Assembly: GCA_028551475.1 (NCBI GenBank)
Contig: CM052359.1
Coordinates: 7,007,583-7,071,582, forward strand
Direction: 5' to 3'
Source: Casuarina equisetifolia
Lineage: Eukaryota; Streptophyta; Magnoliopsida; Fagales; Casuarinaceae
Length of the DNA stretch: 64,000 bases
The notes under the pieces are model-generated. The model was not told the DNA's origin, did not search any database, and saw only the letters and a list, made by a program, of their open reading frames with translations. A program made the translations under genes and the position numbers. Position 1 is the stretch's first letter. Every line of letters begins with the position of its first letter. Below, one piece after another: positions 15,402-27,908 of this stretch.

Positions 15402-18400
15402 GTAGGGAGAATAGTCGTGCCGCAGCATGGGGCCATGAGGGGAAACCAGAACCACGGGAAGATAAGGATTTATGAGGAGGGAATGCGTTAAGACGCCAAA
15501 AGAGCTCCTTTGTCTTGTAGTGCAGATAATGGCTGTACATGTCCAAGGCTTTGCTTTTTGGTGTTAAAGCTGCCATGCCCCACCACGTTCCCTGTCACAA
15601 GAAACCCCACGCCAGACATTAATTGCTTACTCTGATTTTTGTTTTGCTTAATACAAAAGGGGATGGATCTCTCCAGATCATGACTTTTGACCTCTGACAA
15701 ATTTAAGGCGACCCTTCGATAAGCGAAGCACCAATAATTTACAGCTAATTAAGCTGGCAGCAACGACCTCACTGGTGAGGTTATCAGTCCCTTTACATCA
15801 GATTTTTATTTATTTATTTATTTATTTTTTGAGAATTAAATTCTGTGATAAACACGACCAGCCAACTAGCTGTGCGAGTTGGCAATTTAATACCTGGGCG
15901 GTAGGTGTTAAAGGTCAGTTTCGTCAATAACTAAATCCATGTGTACGGAAGGAAGACAGTCGCTTGAAATTTCAGGATATTTTAGGGGACGAAAACGTAG
16001 TTCCAAGACGTAAGCTTTCACGTCACCATTGCGTAGGTAGCACTAAGGGTTGGGAAGGAACTTTTGAGGCTAGATGCGGCCTGCTTCAGAGTCGACGTTA
16101 CAACAAGGCTTGTCCGGAGCGACACAAGGAGAACCTTATTTTTATCCAGAATCAGACATTATGGAAACAAGCAAACAAACAAACAAACAAAAAATACATG
16201 ACCAATTGAGGCAGCGAATGATTCGTTTGTTCTAGACTTTATATATGTATATGAGCAACTAGTGGAAAATAAAAAAAAAAAAAAAAAAAAATAAGAAAGG
16301 GGACCACTTCTCTTGTTGAATATTCTTAAAAAAGCAATCATAGAATAGAGGAGGAATCCTTTTGATGAATAGGGATATTATATCCAATGGTGAATGTTTT
16401 GCTTGTGTACACAATAGGAAGCGTTATCGTTTGGTCGGATAAATGATTTTGTGTGGAAGATTTCACCGGTCACATGACATCTTAGAATTTATGTTTTGTT
16501 CGGTTGGGCACTAGGACAACTTAGCACAATGTATCAATAATTATTCTTGAGTTTTTCCCTTCCTTATATACAAAATAGAAACTTGTACTTAAGAGAGTAA
16601 AATAATCAACAAACGCTTAGTTTAGTTGATAGTAGACACTACTTAGAATTTCTTGATTTTAGATTCAGCATCTAAGAATTTACGAGTGAGTGCGTGAGTA
16701 ACAAAAAAAAAAAAAAAAAAAGAAGGGAATTTGAGTCTATCCCGAGACGTGCTCATATGTGCAGAACATAAACAAACGCCGATCGTACTAGATTTTGTTA
16801 TATTTACAGAAACTTTCCCACAAGCTGCAAATTGTTACCTTGTTTGGTAGACAACAAGAAACTACGTTAGACACCCTATAAATTTGCTGGTAGCTAGTCG
16901 ACGCATATCAATAAGTACTCTCTTGCTCTTCCTCTCCGTGTTTGCATGTGGGTGAGTTTGTGTCAATGTTCTCGAATATAATCATTTAGGATGCCAGGTG
17001 AAGAAAGGCTACGTAATTCGGACACTTTTTACTGCGAAAGGACAAGAAGTCCATCGTATTCATTACATGAGACCTTGTCCACTAGGATTACAAAGCTATA
17101 ACACTAGGCTCCGAAACCAGGCCATGGCTGAGAGACCCAAAAAGTCAAAGAGTGTTCTTATGTTTGGATTTCTTTAGCACTTGCTGCTCATTTTCAATGG
17201 ACGTAGGTGAAAAGCTAAATCAGGACAAAGGGAGTCAAATAAACAAACGCACGAGGCTAGAGAAGCGACCTGAGGCTCTCTTTTCCCCACCTAATGTCTG
17301 GCTTCTTGCACAGAGTTTCAATGCTACAGAAAATAGCATGATTGGAATGGCAAAATCCGACAAAACACAAGTAACCATTACCAACATTCCAAGCGTTAAT
17401 CTTGCTTGATGGGCAGAGAAACAAGCAGATGACTGAAGAAAATCACGCGGTTTTTGATGGGCATTTAGTTTGAAAAGGAATCAACGGATGGTCTAAGATG
17501 GATTTTAGCATCACCGTCAAACAAGAAGTAAGATCCCCGAGCGCATGCCAACAAAACAGTAGGTTCCAGTGGGAATGTCATGATTAAAATCAAAAAGGTG
17601 TTCTAAAGCTTTTCCGACTGGTGCCGAGCACCCCATTCAACGAAGAACAGCCAGGTATTGACAGGTGAAAAGGGCAAAAAGTTAGTTTGAAAACTAAAGG
17701 CCAAAAAGGGAGAAGCTGTTAAATGCAGAGGCTACTGATTGAATGGAGGGGACCTCTTTGACAGTTGCTGGAGACGGCATTTATGGTTACTTGTAGTGTT
17801 GGAACACTGCCTCAGGAAACATGTCTCGCACGCAAAGCTCATTAATTGGCCGGCTCCTAATTCTTTTCAGTGCTGACAGGAACAAGGAGACGTTGGACTG
17901 CTGCATGCCATTTTTGGTTGAAACCTGCTAAAAGTGTGTTGCCCTGCATCTTAAAAGTGGAGGATGAAGTCCTGTTCTTGTACAAGTGAAAAGATTTTTT
18001 TTTTATTTAATATTTTAAAATTTTAAAATAAGTTTAAAATTAAACTTCTTTGTACATGCAATACTTACGTTAGGATACATACGAGATGAAATATTAAAAA
18101 TAAATATTATTTTATATTAAAAATAAAAAAATATATTATTAATTTTATAAGTAATAATTTTTTTTTATCTATTATCTTAAAATTTTAACATGAATCTTTA
18201 CATTCTAATATAATATTAAAATTAAAAATGAGCATTAACTTGTAATCCCTTATCCGAAATTGAGTTTTAGTTCACATACATTGTTTGTATTAATATACAA
18301 ATAATTAAAGTATTAAAATAAGTATTGTCTTATATTAAAAATATGATAATAAATTTTTTATCTTATAAATAACGATATTTTCTTAATAAATAAAGTTTGG

Positions 18401-19875
18401 TTAGAGTGAGAATTTTTCTGATGCAGTAGCTTTACCATAGCTTGACAGGTTAGGTTTCCTTATAATCCTTTATCAATGACTGGGAATGGTACGTGTACTA
18501 TGACTTCGCAGGAGCGATAAGGAGCGATAATGGAGATCCAACTGCCTCTATCTGTTTCAGCAATTGCCAATCTCCTTTTGTTGCTTTGCGGGCAGGAGGG
18601 TGGCCAAATCAACCATAAAAAAGTTGATGGCGACAGCTTGAATAGCCTTGCGACGTGTAAGAACAGGTTAGTCTGAGAATTGATGACAGAAATATGTAAA
18701 AAGCCGAGTCGCTTGCGACGTCCATGTGACTTCGGTTATTTTAACGGGCATGTTCCGGGAATATGCTTGCTTGGTCCAAAATCGCCTCTCCGGCGAAGCT
18801 CCACGACAATTGGGGTCGCCTCCCCAATCTCTCCTTAAAAAACTAAAGCTATAAGCTTCCTTGAAATGGCGGTGCAGGGCAACTATTTCATGCTGCTGCA
18901 ATGGAATTGTCTTGGGAATCACAATGCATCTTCCCTGTGTTTGGATAAACTGATTTTACAATGTGTTCCCCTTCAAATCATCCACCGCTCTAGAAAATCC
19001 ACATAAATCCAAACACTAGCTGTGCATAATCTCAAAGAACCCTTTTTATATCCCGAATGGCAGACCCAACCGTTCTTATTTGCTTCCATAATTCCACTGG
19101 TTTTCCGCAGGATCAAGAAGGACAAGCAGCCGAAGAAGGAGAAAGCAAGACCTCTGGTTGGGTCCCGTCTGAGATCTCCTATACCAATTGGCTAATGACT
19201 TGTTCACAGACCCTAGCTCATACCACGTTCTATACTGGTCCATTCTTATTAGGTGCATATGATAAAACCCCAGATGCCAGCTTATGGCTTATCATTTTAG
19301 TATTTGTGTAAACTCCTAATCTTCTTTTATTTTTAAACAGTACTCTTCATTTTTTTGAAATAGACAAAAGTATTTTTTTTTTTTTTTTTTCTAAAGCACG
19401 TCCTCGCCCAACTGGGCTTAATTATTGCAAAAACAATAGCTTGCTTAAGCTTTGGTACAAGAAGCTTTCTGATAGCTAAAGCATCTTCGTGTGCAAGTGG
19501 ATTTTGGATCACTAAGGACTATTTGCTGCACTTCTTTGAATGGATTTCAACCTCATAAGAACATAGAAGAAAATATTGCCTACTGGGAAATATATATAGA
19601 AAACGCATTCAGAAAAAATTCGATTACAGGACATTCTCGTCATAATCACCCACATTCCTGTAGAGGAAAAGAAAAAGAAAAAGAAAAAGAAAAAGAAAGG
19701 GAGGAATTATCAGGAGGTATAACTAATAAAATCCAACTGTTAAGGATGCCCTATTAATCTCTAGTCGAATTAATCTTCACTTGAGGCTATCACGACTGCA
19801 GGAAAGGAAGGAGGATAGGAAACTTCTCGTGAAAACACTGATTGATGCAGTGGGTCAACATATAACACGTACAGA
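15402..19875. other. Long intergenic region between DLK2 and HCF101
   Basis: About 4.5 kb without a recognisable gene. It holds a (TTTA)n microsatellite at 15806-15828, a (CAAA)n tract at 16171-16192, poly-A runs near 16268-16291 and 16703-16720, a very AT-rich block at 18000-18400, a TTT run near 19373-19390, and a (GAAAAA)n tract at 19667-19700. ORFs such as 19057-19311 (+) show no family resemblance. Confidence 0.5.
19667..19700 (+). repeat. (GAAAAA)n microsatellite
   Basis: Purine-only 6-bp repeat in the 3' flank of HCF101. Confidence 0.8.
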
Positions 19876-22800
19876 TCAGGCCTGGGTACGAGCTGGTTTA
19901 GGACCATCAACTAAGCGTTCAATCATTTGGAGCTGATCATAGGGTGCAATCTGCAGCATCAGATATAAATAAGACAGCAACATAAGAATACAAGGAATGA
20001 CAGATCTGGTAAAACTATGATCTGCTGATGAATAACTGGAGAGATCTGCTGATGTACATGGACATGCATCTGTAGATAGCAATGCTCATACGAAAGTTAG
20101 GATCAAAATATTATGAATTTTGGATTTTCTAAATATTCTTAAATTAAAACTGCCGAGGAAATGATCCTTCTACCATAGTGATTCAACCAAATCCAGTGCA
20201 ATGGCTACGCATAAAGCACAGTGATTCAACCAAATAAGCGAGTCCAACTGCTCCATTATTATCACCGTGTCACTTTCATAAGAAAATTTCCAATGCTATT
20301 TGAGTAGGCCTATAGCTAGGGATATCCATAAATTTTTTTGTTCGTTTGGTCAAAGATAAGTATTAGGTTTGCCATGCAGTTGGGCTCTCCTCTTCTTTTA
20401 TGGCAGTCCTGGTCAAAAATTTTGCTGTACAGAAACAGAAACAATTGGTCGTATAGATTTCTTTCCATTTATTGATCATTGCTACAAATGTCAAGTCACC
20501 TGGTTGAATCCATCAGGCCACGTTATTGAAACAGCATAGTTCCCCATAGGCCGAATGTCTTCAGGTTCAATATCTTCTGGAACATCTGTGTACTGCAGTT
20601 TTTGTTCCCCTGTCCACTCATCCTGACATAGACCAAAGCAGCCCCTCATTAGTCAATTGATATAACAGACCATGCAGAAGACTCGGGCAATGAAGCAACT
20701 TCACTTGTAACCAACTTTCATTTTAGCACTGGTCAAGGCTCGTTTTTCTTCCTAGAATGTAACAATTTGTTTGCTCGGAATAGTCAGCATTCTAAAGGAC
20801 CAGTAAAGTAGTTGGATGTTTCTATAATGTATGCCGTCAACTTGTCTCTTTCTAACTTGAACCACACGTATTTCCACACCCACCTCTAGATTTTTCCATT
20901 AGGAAAACTAAACAGTGCAACGATTTGATGTGAAGCTATGACTTCTCTATGGTTCTGCACATAAGTAATCAAGGAATAAATTGAAGGCTTCCGATTACTG
21001 ATACAAAATGACAAAACCACCCTCTTGAAAAATCGTCAGATCGCAGATAAACAGTGAATATGCAGCAGCTCTGCCGTTGTATAATGAAAATGAGACTGTC
21101 CACCAGTGCTTTGATAACATTTCAAGTGATCATGTTTACTTGCACACATAACTTGTCATTTGGTTTCCATTTAGCATCAGCTTCAGATTCTTTTGTGTTG
21201 CATCACTTCTTCCTTTCCATTTTTTATCACCTTTTGACAAACTACACAAGGCAAACCAAGAATAAAAAGGAAAAAAGGATTTTCTTAAACAACATGTGAA
21301 ATAACATCAGTTATTTTTTTCTCATACGAAACAAGTTTTCTTTTTAATTGTGGAGATTATCATCATTTGCAAATATATCCTCTGCAAACGTAAAGTCAAG
21401 GTAAGGTTTAACAAGGGAGAGGTGAAAGTCTTTAAACAGAATGATATTGAAAATTTTGGGTTTTCATACTTTTTAGCTTAAGGTTTAGTGTCAAGCATGC
21501 GCACAGTTAGACTATGCAGGGAATTCTTTCTCCTAGTACACATACGAAGATCTATCATAATCACTCTAGTGATATAAGGGGGGGTGGGGAGGCAAAAAAA
21601 AAACAAACAAAACAAACGAGAAATTGTTTCCATTTAAGGTAGTCTTTTCAACGTCTCTCAATGGGCAGCCAAACTCAAAAAGTTTCAAGTTCTGAGTGCC
21701 ATGTATTTTGTGTAAGACCAGAAGAGGTTATAAACCCCATACCTTATAGCATGCAGTCGTAGCCATGACAAGATATCCTCAACATATAATATTCATTAAT
21801 TTAATTATTAAAATGGATATATTCAGTTGTATCAGATCGCGCCCGAAGCAACAGTAACCACTACATGTATGCCATCACTGTGTAGTAAAGAGCGCTCTTA
21901 ATGATATAGAAGTAACTACCTTAATTAGTAATATTTAGCAAGGATTAATTAGTTTTCCAAAAGAAATCCTTCATACCACGCTTTGAGCAGAACGATCATT
22001 TCGCCTAACAGTTGCTGGGTGCAGAAGGAATTCTTCATCTGAATCTGGTACCTTCACCCTGATTGCCTTGATAGATTTGTCATATGTGACAGCCGTAGAC
22101 ACTGGAAAGGAAAAAATGATTTCTCAGTAAACTAAGGACTAAATCGGACAAGTGAATTCCAGCTAGTACAAGCAACAAGTCCTAGAAACAACGATCAACT
22201 CCCACGTCAAGGAGCAAGCCCAACATGTTAGTTCGTTGTCTATAAATTAAGACGTTTTGATATTTGGAGCAAAATCCAAAAGTATCAAGAATACCAAACA
22301 AGGGTTCCAAAAATGTCAATATTCCATTTTAACTTTACAAGAGACTATAAGGCCAGCATAAATTAAAAATTTAATAGCTTTCAAGACTTCTTCTCAAATA
22401 TTGAAATTAAGTTCTGAATTTGAGCATTTGAATAATATTTATAATCTTGGTGACATGGTCGAAAAGAGATATCTTTTGACTCCCCCTGTCTCAGGAACAT
22501 TTTTCTCAATACTTCCACGCAATATAGGGCTACCTTGCTGGCGAATCTTGGCACACTGTTGCACAACACAAATTCCAAGGCTTTGAAACGTCTTTGCAAC
22601 TTCACCTAAAGGATCAGCCACCACTTCAGGCATTCCACTATCTCCAGAAGCAGATAGCTGTAGTAAAAAAAATTAAATTAGCCCTTCCTTGCCCAGCACA
22701 TATGATACAAATCTAGCATTCTTATGACGTAAAGTAAAAGGGAAATGAGGTCATCCTCCCTCTAGACTATTTGCCAAATTGAATTTAAGTTTCCAGTTTT

Positions 22801-25800
22801 TGATTTGATAGATTATAGACATTAGCTCAAGCACATCAAAATTCTAATAACTCTTTTGGATTTTTGTCAACTACTTAAGAGTAAGAAGATATTATTATGC
22901 CCATCTAATAGAAAAGAAAAAGAAAAAAAAGCACAAGAATGGATTGCTTGCAGCCTCTCCCAAGTTAAGGGTGCAAGGCTGCAAGCTACCCAGTGTGTGT
23001 TTTCCAAAGGAAAAAAAAAAGAAGATTATTGGGGCATTATATTTTACATTAATTTCTACTACCCTATTTGATGAAAAACCAGAAAGTCTCAAATGAACGG
23101 CACGCTTAAACCAAGGTCTTAAGTTTATTGACTTCAAAATAGAAGTCTTTTCGTCAAAATGATGAAGAGCACAGGCATTTGATGGCCTGGTTTCCCATGA
23201 AAGAGTTACGTACCAATGTTTGGGGAGTCTAAAAAAAAAGAATTATTATAGGAAATCTTATTGAAAAATGAGATTTTAAATATGTGGGACCAATATAATA
23301 TTTTTAATGCGGGGAATACAACTGAAATATGGAAAAAAAATTGAAATGTTACAGATGAAAAATCTAGAATCTTTGTGAGCCAAAAAAGGCAGTAAGAATT
23401 GAGGGAAACAGAGAGGTACTTTACTACCTGTAGGGAAAAAACACAGCCTGGAAGTTATAAACCAAGAAGGAAAAAGACTAGAAAATTTTGGGATCAATAC
23501 TATTTGCCAACATAGAAATGGCAATTAAGTTGCAAGCAGGTGTCGATCATAGATCTCAGACAACCAGAGTGAGAAAGAAACATATCAGAGGACGTACAGT
23601 TGGTCTAATGGGAAGATCAAAAAGATGTGGGATTCCAAACTGCTGGATAACCTGCAAAAATGTTTATAACTTTTCACATATATTTGTTTTGTATAGAAAA
23701 TATCAGCCCGTGGTTTTCAAATTTAATGTTCTGAAAATTGGATAATGTGATACCTGCGAGCCTGAACCTCTTCCAAATGGATAATAGCGTTTTCCATCAG
23801 CATCAAAGTGGCACATATTCTCAACAACAGCAACACATGGAACCTATGTATAGAATCAAAAGAGTAAACTTACTAAAGAACAGATCAAAAAATTTAATAT
23901 GACAACAAAAGAACTGACTACTATAGATCTTGTCACTAAAATTTACAACATATTTGATCCTTAGATTAAAAGAAAATGTAGTCTGATAGTATGTTTTACT
24001 TCAAAAGGGGAATGCAGAATTTGTAGAACAGAAATGCACACCTTAAGCTTTGAAAACATGCGAACTCCTTTTGCAACATCAATGAATGCTAGCTTTTGCG
24101 GAGTGGTAACAATAACGGCAGCAGTTAGAGGAACAACCTGAAAAATGTGAATTTACCCATCTTGAATCTCAAGTGTTAAGATTGAGAGCAATGTGCAATT
24201 GACAATTATCTTTACAGCCACCCCTCATTCAGTAAATATGCAAGAAAAGCAAAAATCAAGATAATGAAACTTATTGGTGGAATAAATTATTACTTAACCT
24301 GGCATAAAGTAAGTTGAATATCACCAGTTCCAGGGGGCATGTCAATAACAAGATAATCCAACTCTCCCCTGCATAAAAAAATCAGGATCAGAAGTTGCAT
24401 GCGTGCTCTACCCAACAATGTAGAATGTAGCCATCAAAATCCTAAAGTTCCTGAAGAGTTAACTTTTCTCACTTGAAAAATAGATGCATGCAGGATAGAG
24501 CATTGCATAAAACAAGATGAAAAATCTGGCAGGATCAGAACTCCCATCAGCATCTTCTTTAGTTTTTGTTACTTTCTAATTCATTAGGAGAAATATATCA
24601 TACCACTCGGTAGTAGTCAGAAGTTGGTTAATGACCCCAGAAACCATTGGACCTCGCATTATTGCACGACCTTGCCCAGCAAATCCAAAAGACACCAATT
24701 TAACTCCCAAGTATTCAGTAGGAACTATGGTTCTCTTCTCCGGGTTCTGCTGAAAGTTTTTACTGTCATTATAAAAGCACTTCACTAACTTGTAGTTAAA
24801 AATATGATATGACTTTTAAAAATTACCATTTCTAGAAGCCGGTTTTCGGGGGAAACCATGGTTGGTAAACTGGGACCATAGACATCAGCATCAAAAATAC
24901 CAACTCTCGCACCCATACCAGCCAAAGTGTAAGCCAGGTTTACTGCCACTGTTGATTTTCCAACACCTCCCTGGACAGTTGTTAAGAAACCGCAGTGGTG
25001 AGACAAGATAAAAGAGCAAAGACATTTTTATTGTCTATTTTTTTAGCAAACAATAAACATTTATTCGTGGAGAAATTGTTTTCAATTTTTATTACCAAAC
25101 TATGTATCTGGTAAAGGCCAGTAAAAACATTTATTTTTCACACTCTTTTTAGGGGAGAAAGTAACGAGAATCATGCATTCTTTTCTCAATTAAAACTACC
25201 AGGAAAGTGGCAACTCTTTGGTAATTGTCTTTTTTGCATCACTTCTATCAGGAACATATTCAAACTTAAACGATTTCTGAAATATTGAGTTTCTTACAAA
25301 AGAAAACATAATTAAGAGAGATCTATATTTGTTCAACTACATTTTAGTACTACCGAAAGTTTCCTGGCGTACAAACAACTGAACCTTAAAGAGTCAACTC
25401 TGTGGCCACAAAGTGCCCAGAACCTTGGTAGTAGCAGTTTTGGTACTTCTATTAATAACAGAATTGAAACTTCAATACGTCAAACTATAGTAGAAAAGGT
25501 AAAAGCCATCCAATAAGTCAACGAGAGTCCACCTTGCAACTTGAAACTGCCAGAATACTTGAAATTTTCTGTAAACCCACTGGAAGTTGCTCGGAGAAAA
25601 TAGGTCGTGCAGGTTGGGCTGACATTGTCACGTTCACTTTCTTCACCCAAGGAAGCACTGCCACCACCTCATTGGCTTTCTGCTCAAACTGTCATCAATT
25701 AAATCTTGTCAAACTTCCCACATCAGGAAATCTACATAATCCATCCAAGGCCATAAGCAAAAGCATATTCAACTAAAATTGCTCACTGATCATTTCAGAT

Positions 25801-27062
25801 ATGACATTAAAAGGAAAATTTTGCTTTACTTCCATGGAAAAGAATTCATGTGAATGCAAGGAAGAAAGAAATAGTAGTGAAGACTGTTTTCAGATTTTCA
25901 TTACAAAAATTATTTTTTAAGTGAATTTCATAAAATAAAAGTCTACCCTTCCAAACATATGTCACTTCTTGATCATACAACGGTGTTTTGTCATTTACCA
26001 TGTCCTTGATTGGACATGCTGGCGTGGTGAGCTCTAACCGAAATGAAACCTGAAATGCAAATTCAGGATATTGGAGTCAGACATTAGCTTTTACCGGTAT
26101 AAATCTTGCACATTGACATGCTAAATGACCTCTCCAGAAGCCTCGTATATGTGTAGATCTTTCACAAAACCGCATGAGACGATGTCTGTCCCAAAGTCAG
26201 GGTCAATGATTTGAGATAAGGCCTTTAGCACATCACTCTCAGCTGTTCCACTAGATAGTGCGGAAGCGCCAGCTAGAAATGTGGAGAAATGAAACAATAA
26301 AGAGGAAGCACCAAATGAACACTTCAGAACGTAATAGGTGAAATTACTGTTGATTCCATGGAATAACATTTAATTGCAATATGGTCTGATTCTAAATGCC
26401 TTCCTTTCACACAGGAATAAGCTTTTGTTTTTCCTTCCTTCCGAAAAAAAAGGATGTCCAAATGTCTCTTAAATCATTTTAAACGTACTCTGCAGCTTTC
26501 TCCTCATATAATTTGAAGAGACTGATGCAAGATGACATCATGCTATCTGAAACTAAAGCATTCCATTTCAATGGATCACAAAACTGCGCTCTAAATCAGA
26601 ATTGAATTTGGGTTCTCTGGCAGCACTAAGCTTGCTGGAGTACATGCCAATAAGAACCTCGAAGTTCTCCCCCTCATTCAAGTGAATAGTAAAGTTTCTA
26701 TACATGAATTTTCTTGCTTTGTAGCCGGGATTTTGCGGTGGCAAGGCAAAAAAAGAAATAAGAAAAACACACTTTACCCTCGACAGAGGCAGCTTTAGCC
26801 GTTAGAGAGCTCAACACGGAATGTCTTTCCGATAACCACATGGACCTTTCGAGTCTTTGAGGCCGTAGACAACATTTTACATCTGAAAACGGGGTGCGAT
26901 TCTCTGGCGAAAGTAGTCCTACAACAGTAGAACTGGTAAGCAGCTCGACGTAGAAACTTAGAGAAGAGGATGAAACTTGAGTAAGAAGTTACCTGCTTTT
27001 GGTCGTGGTTTTGAAGTTAGAAGAGAGAGGGATGGCGAAGTTGGAGCATGAAGGGGTAGCAT
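19876..27062 (-). CDS. HCF101: HCF101, chloroplast Fe-S scaffold P-loop ATPase (15 exons)
   Basis: Exons in transcript order are 27062-26993, 26918-26778, 26272-26130, 26049-25999, 25688-25533, 24970-24827, 24746-24604, 24368-24299, 24137-24042, 23843-23754, 23651-23598, 22657-22534, 22101-21977, 20622-20500 and 19950-19876. These give 534 residues against 532 in Arabidopsis. The order is transit peptide (about 1-70), MIP18/DUF59 domain with [20 protein letters not shown], Mrp/NBP35 ATPase with the deviant Walker A SCKGGVGKST (Lys192), VYGPSLPTM and DMPPGTGD, then a DUF971 domain ending near [13 protein letters not shown]. Conserved cysteines are visible at 130, 349 and 421. HCF101 carries a 4Fe-4S cluster and passes it to apoproteins in the stroma; mutants lose photosystem I. 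The exon 2 acceptor is the TAG before GACTAC, because the alternative CAG nearby leads into a stop codon. Confidence 0.96.
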
Positions 27063-27088
27063 TTTAGAGAGAGAGAGAGAGAGAGAGA
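27063..27088 (+). repeat. (GA)n tract in the HCF101 5' UTR
   Basis: On the coding strand this reads as a CT repeat ending just before the HCF101 start codon. Pyrimidine-rich leaders of this kind are common in plant nuclear genes. Confidence 0.8.
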
Positions 27089-27236
27089 TGCAGCAGAAGA
27101 AACGGATGGGTGGTGAATGGCCAGCCTCTGAACCTCGGGTTGTTGTGCCTTGTCACGTAATCGGTTGAAATCCAATCCTCTTAGACAGAACGACGACGTT
27201 TGCAAATTGTTAACCGTGCTCCTCTCTGAACTCTCA

Positions 27237-27244
27237 TATTTATA
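27237..27244 (-). promoter_or_regulatory. TATA box of HCF101
   Basis: TATAAATA on the minus strand, about 175 nt upstream of the HCF101 start codon. The position is compatible with a 5' UTR of about 145 nt that includes the CT repeat. Confidence 0.5.
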
Positions 27245-27908
27245 CGTTGATTTGGTTCTACGCTACAAGTAGAATTTTCTCGTCGTTTGCGTTGTTAGCT
27301 TCAAAAGGGCGAACATAAAGTATCTTTTCAACGACGTCGCTTGGCCACCCAATCTGGTAAAATCCATGGAAATAATCATCTGTATACTGATCTGAAACGA
27401 CCTGGAACATGAGCAAGTGGACCTAAACAAGCAATGGGAGAATAACGCCAGAAACACCACCCGCAGTTTCGTTACCGGCGACGAATGCAAAACGGGGAGA
27501 ATAGAGGATCAAAAGTAAAAATCCAGGATGAATTTTTCATGTACCCTTCTTTGATTTAAAGAAGGCAATTGATAAAGTAGTCAATACATATATCCTCCGC
27601 GGTCGAATAATGTTAGCACTTAAATGTAATTGGGATAATAATAGGAAATGGAAAATGCCGTCTCCAGCACGAAACATCGAGTGCTAGGCCCCCGTTCCAA
27701 GAATCATCAGGAACTGTCTCCGCAATCAGCAACTCAAATCTCTTAGCCGGACAAAAACTGTCCGTGATAAAAAAATGAATCACTTCAACGGTGACTAAGA
27801 AAAAATGCCTGTACAAAGAACGACGAAACAATCAGGGGTGATTTACGCACGAAAAAATTAAACACGAGACAAATTAGCAATCCTGTAAATCAGACTGCAG
27901 CGCCCTCG
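27245..27908. other. Intergenic region between HCF101 and the VIN3-like gene
   Basis: Both genes point the same way. This short gap must contain the upstream promoter of HCF101 and the 3' UTR and terminator of the VIN3-like gene. No coding sequence or repeat is recognised. Confidence 0.55.

Noticed and set aside
15358..15576. Minus-strand 72-codon ORF upstream of DLK2
   Set aside because: It reads plausibly at its N terminus but has no recognisable family, and it sits across the DLK2 promoter G-box.
19057..19311. Plus-strand 84-codon ORF near HCF101
   Set aside because: No domain and no supporting signals; a chance open frame.
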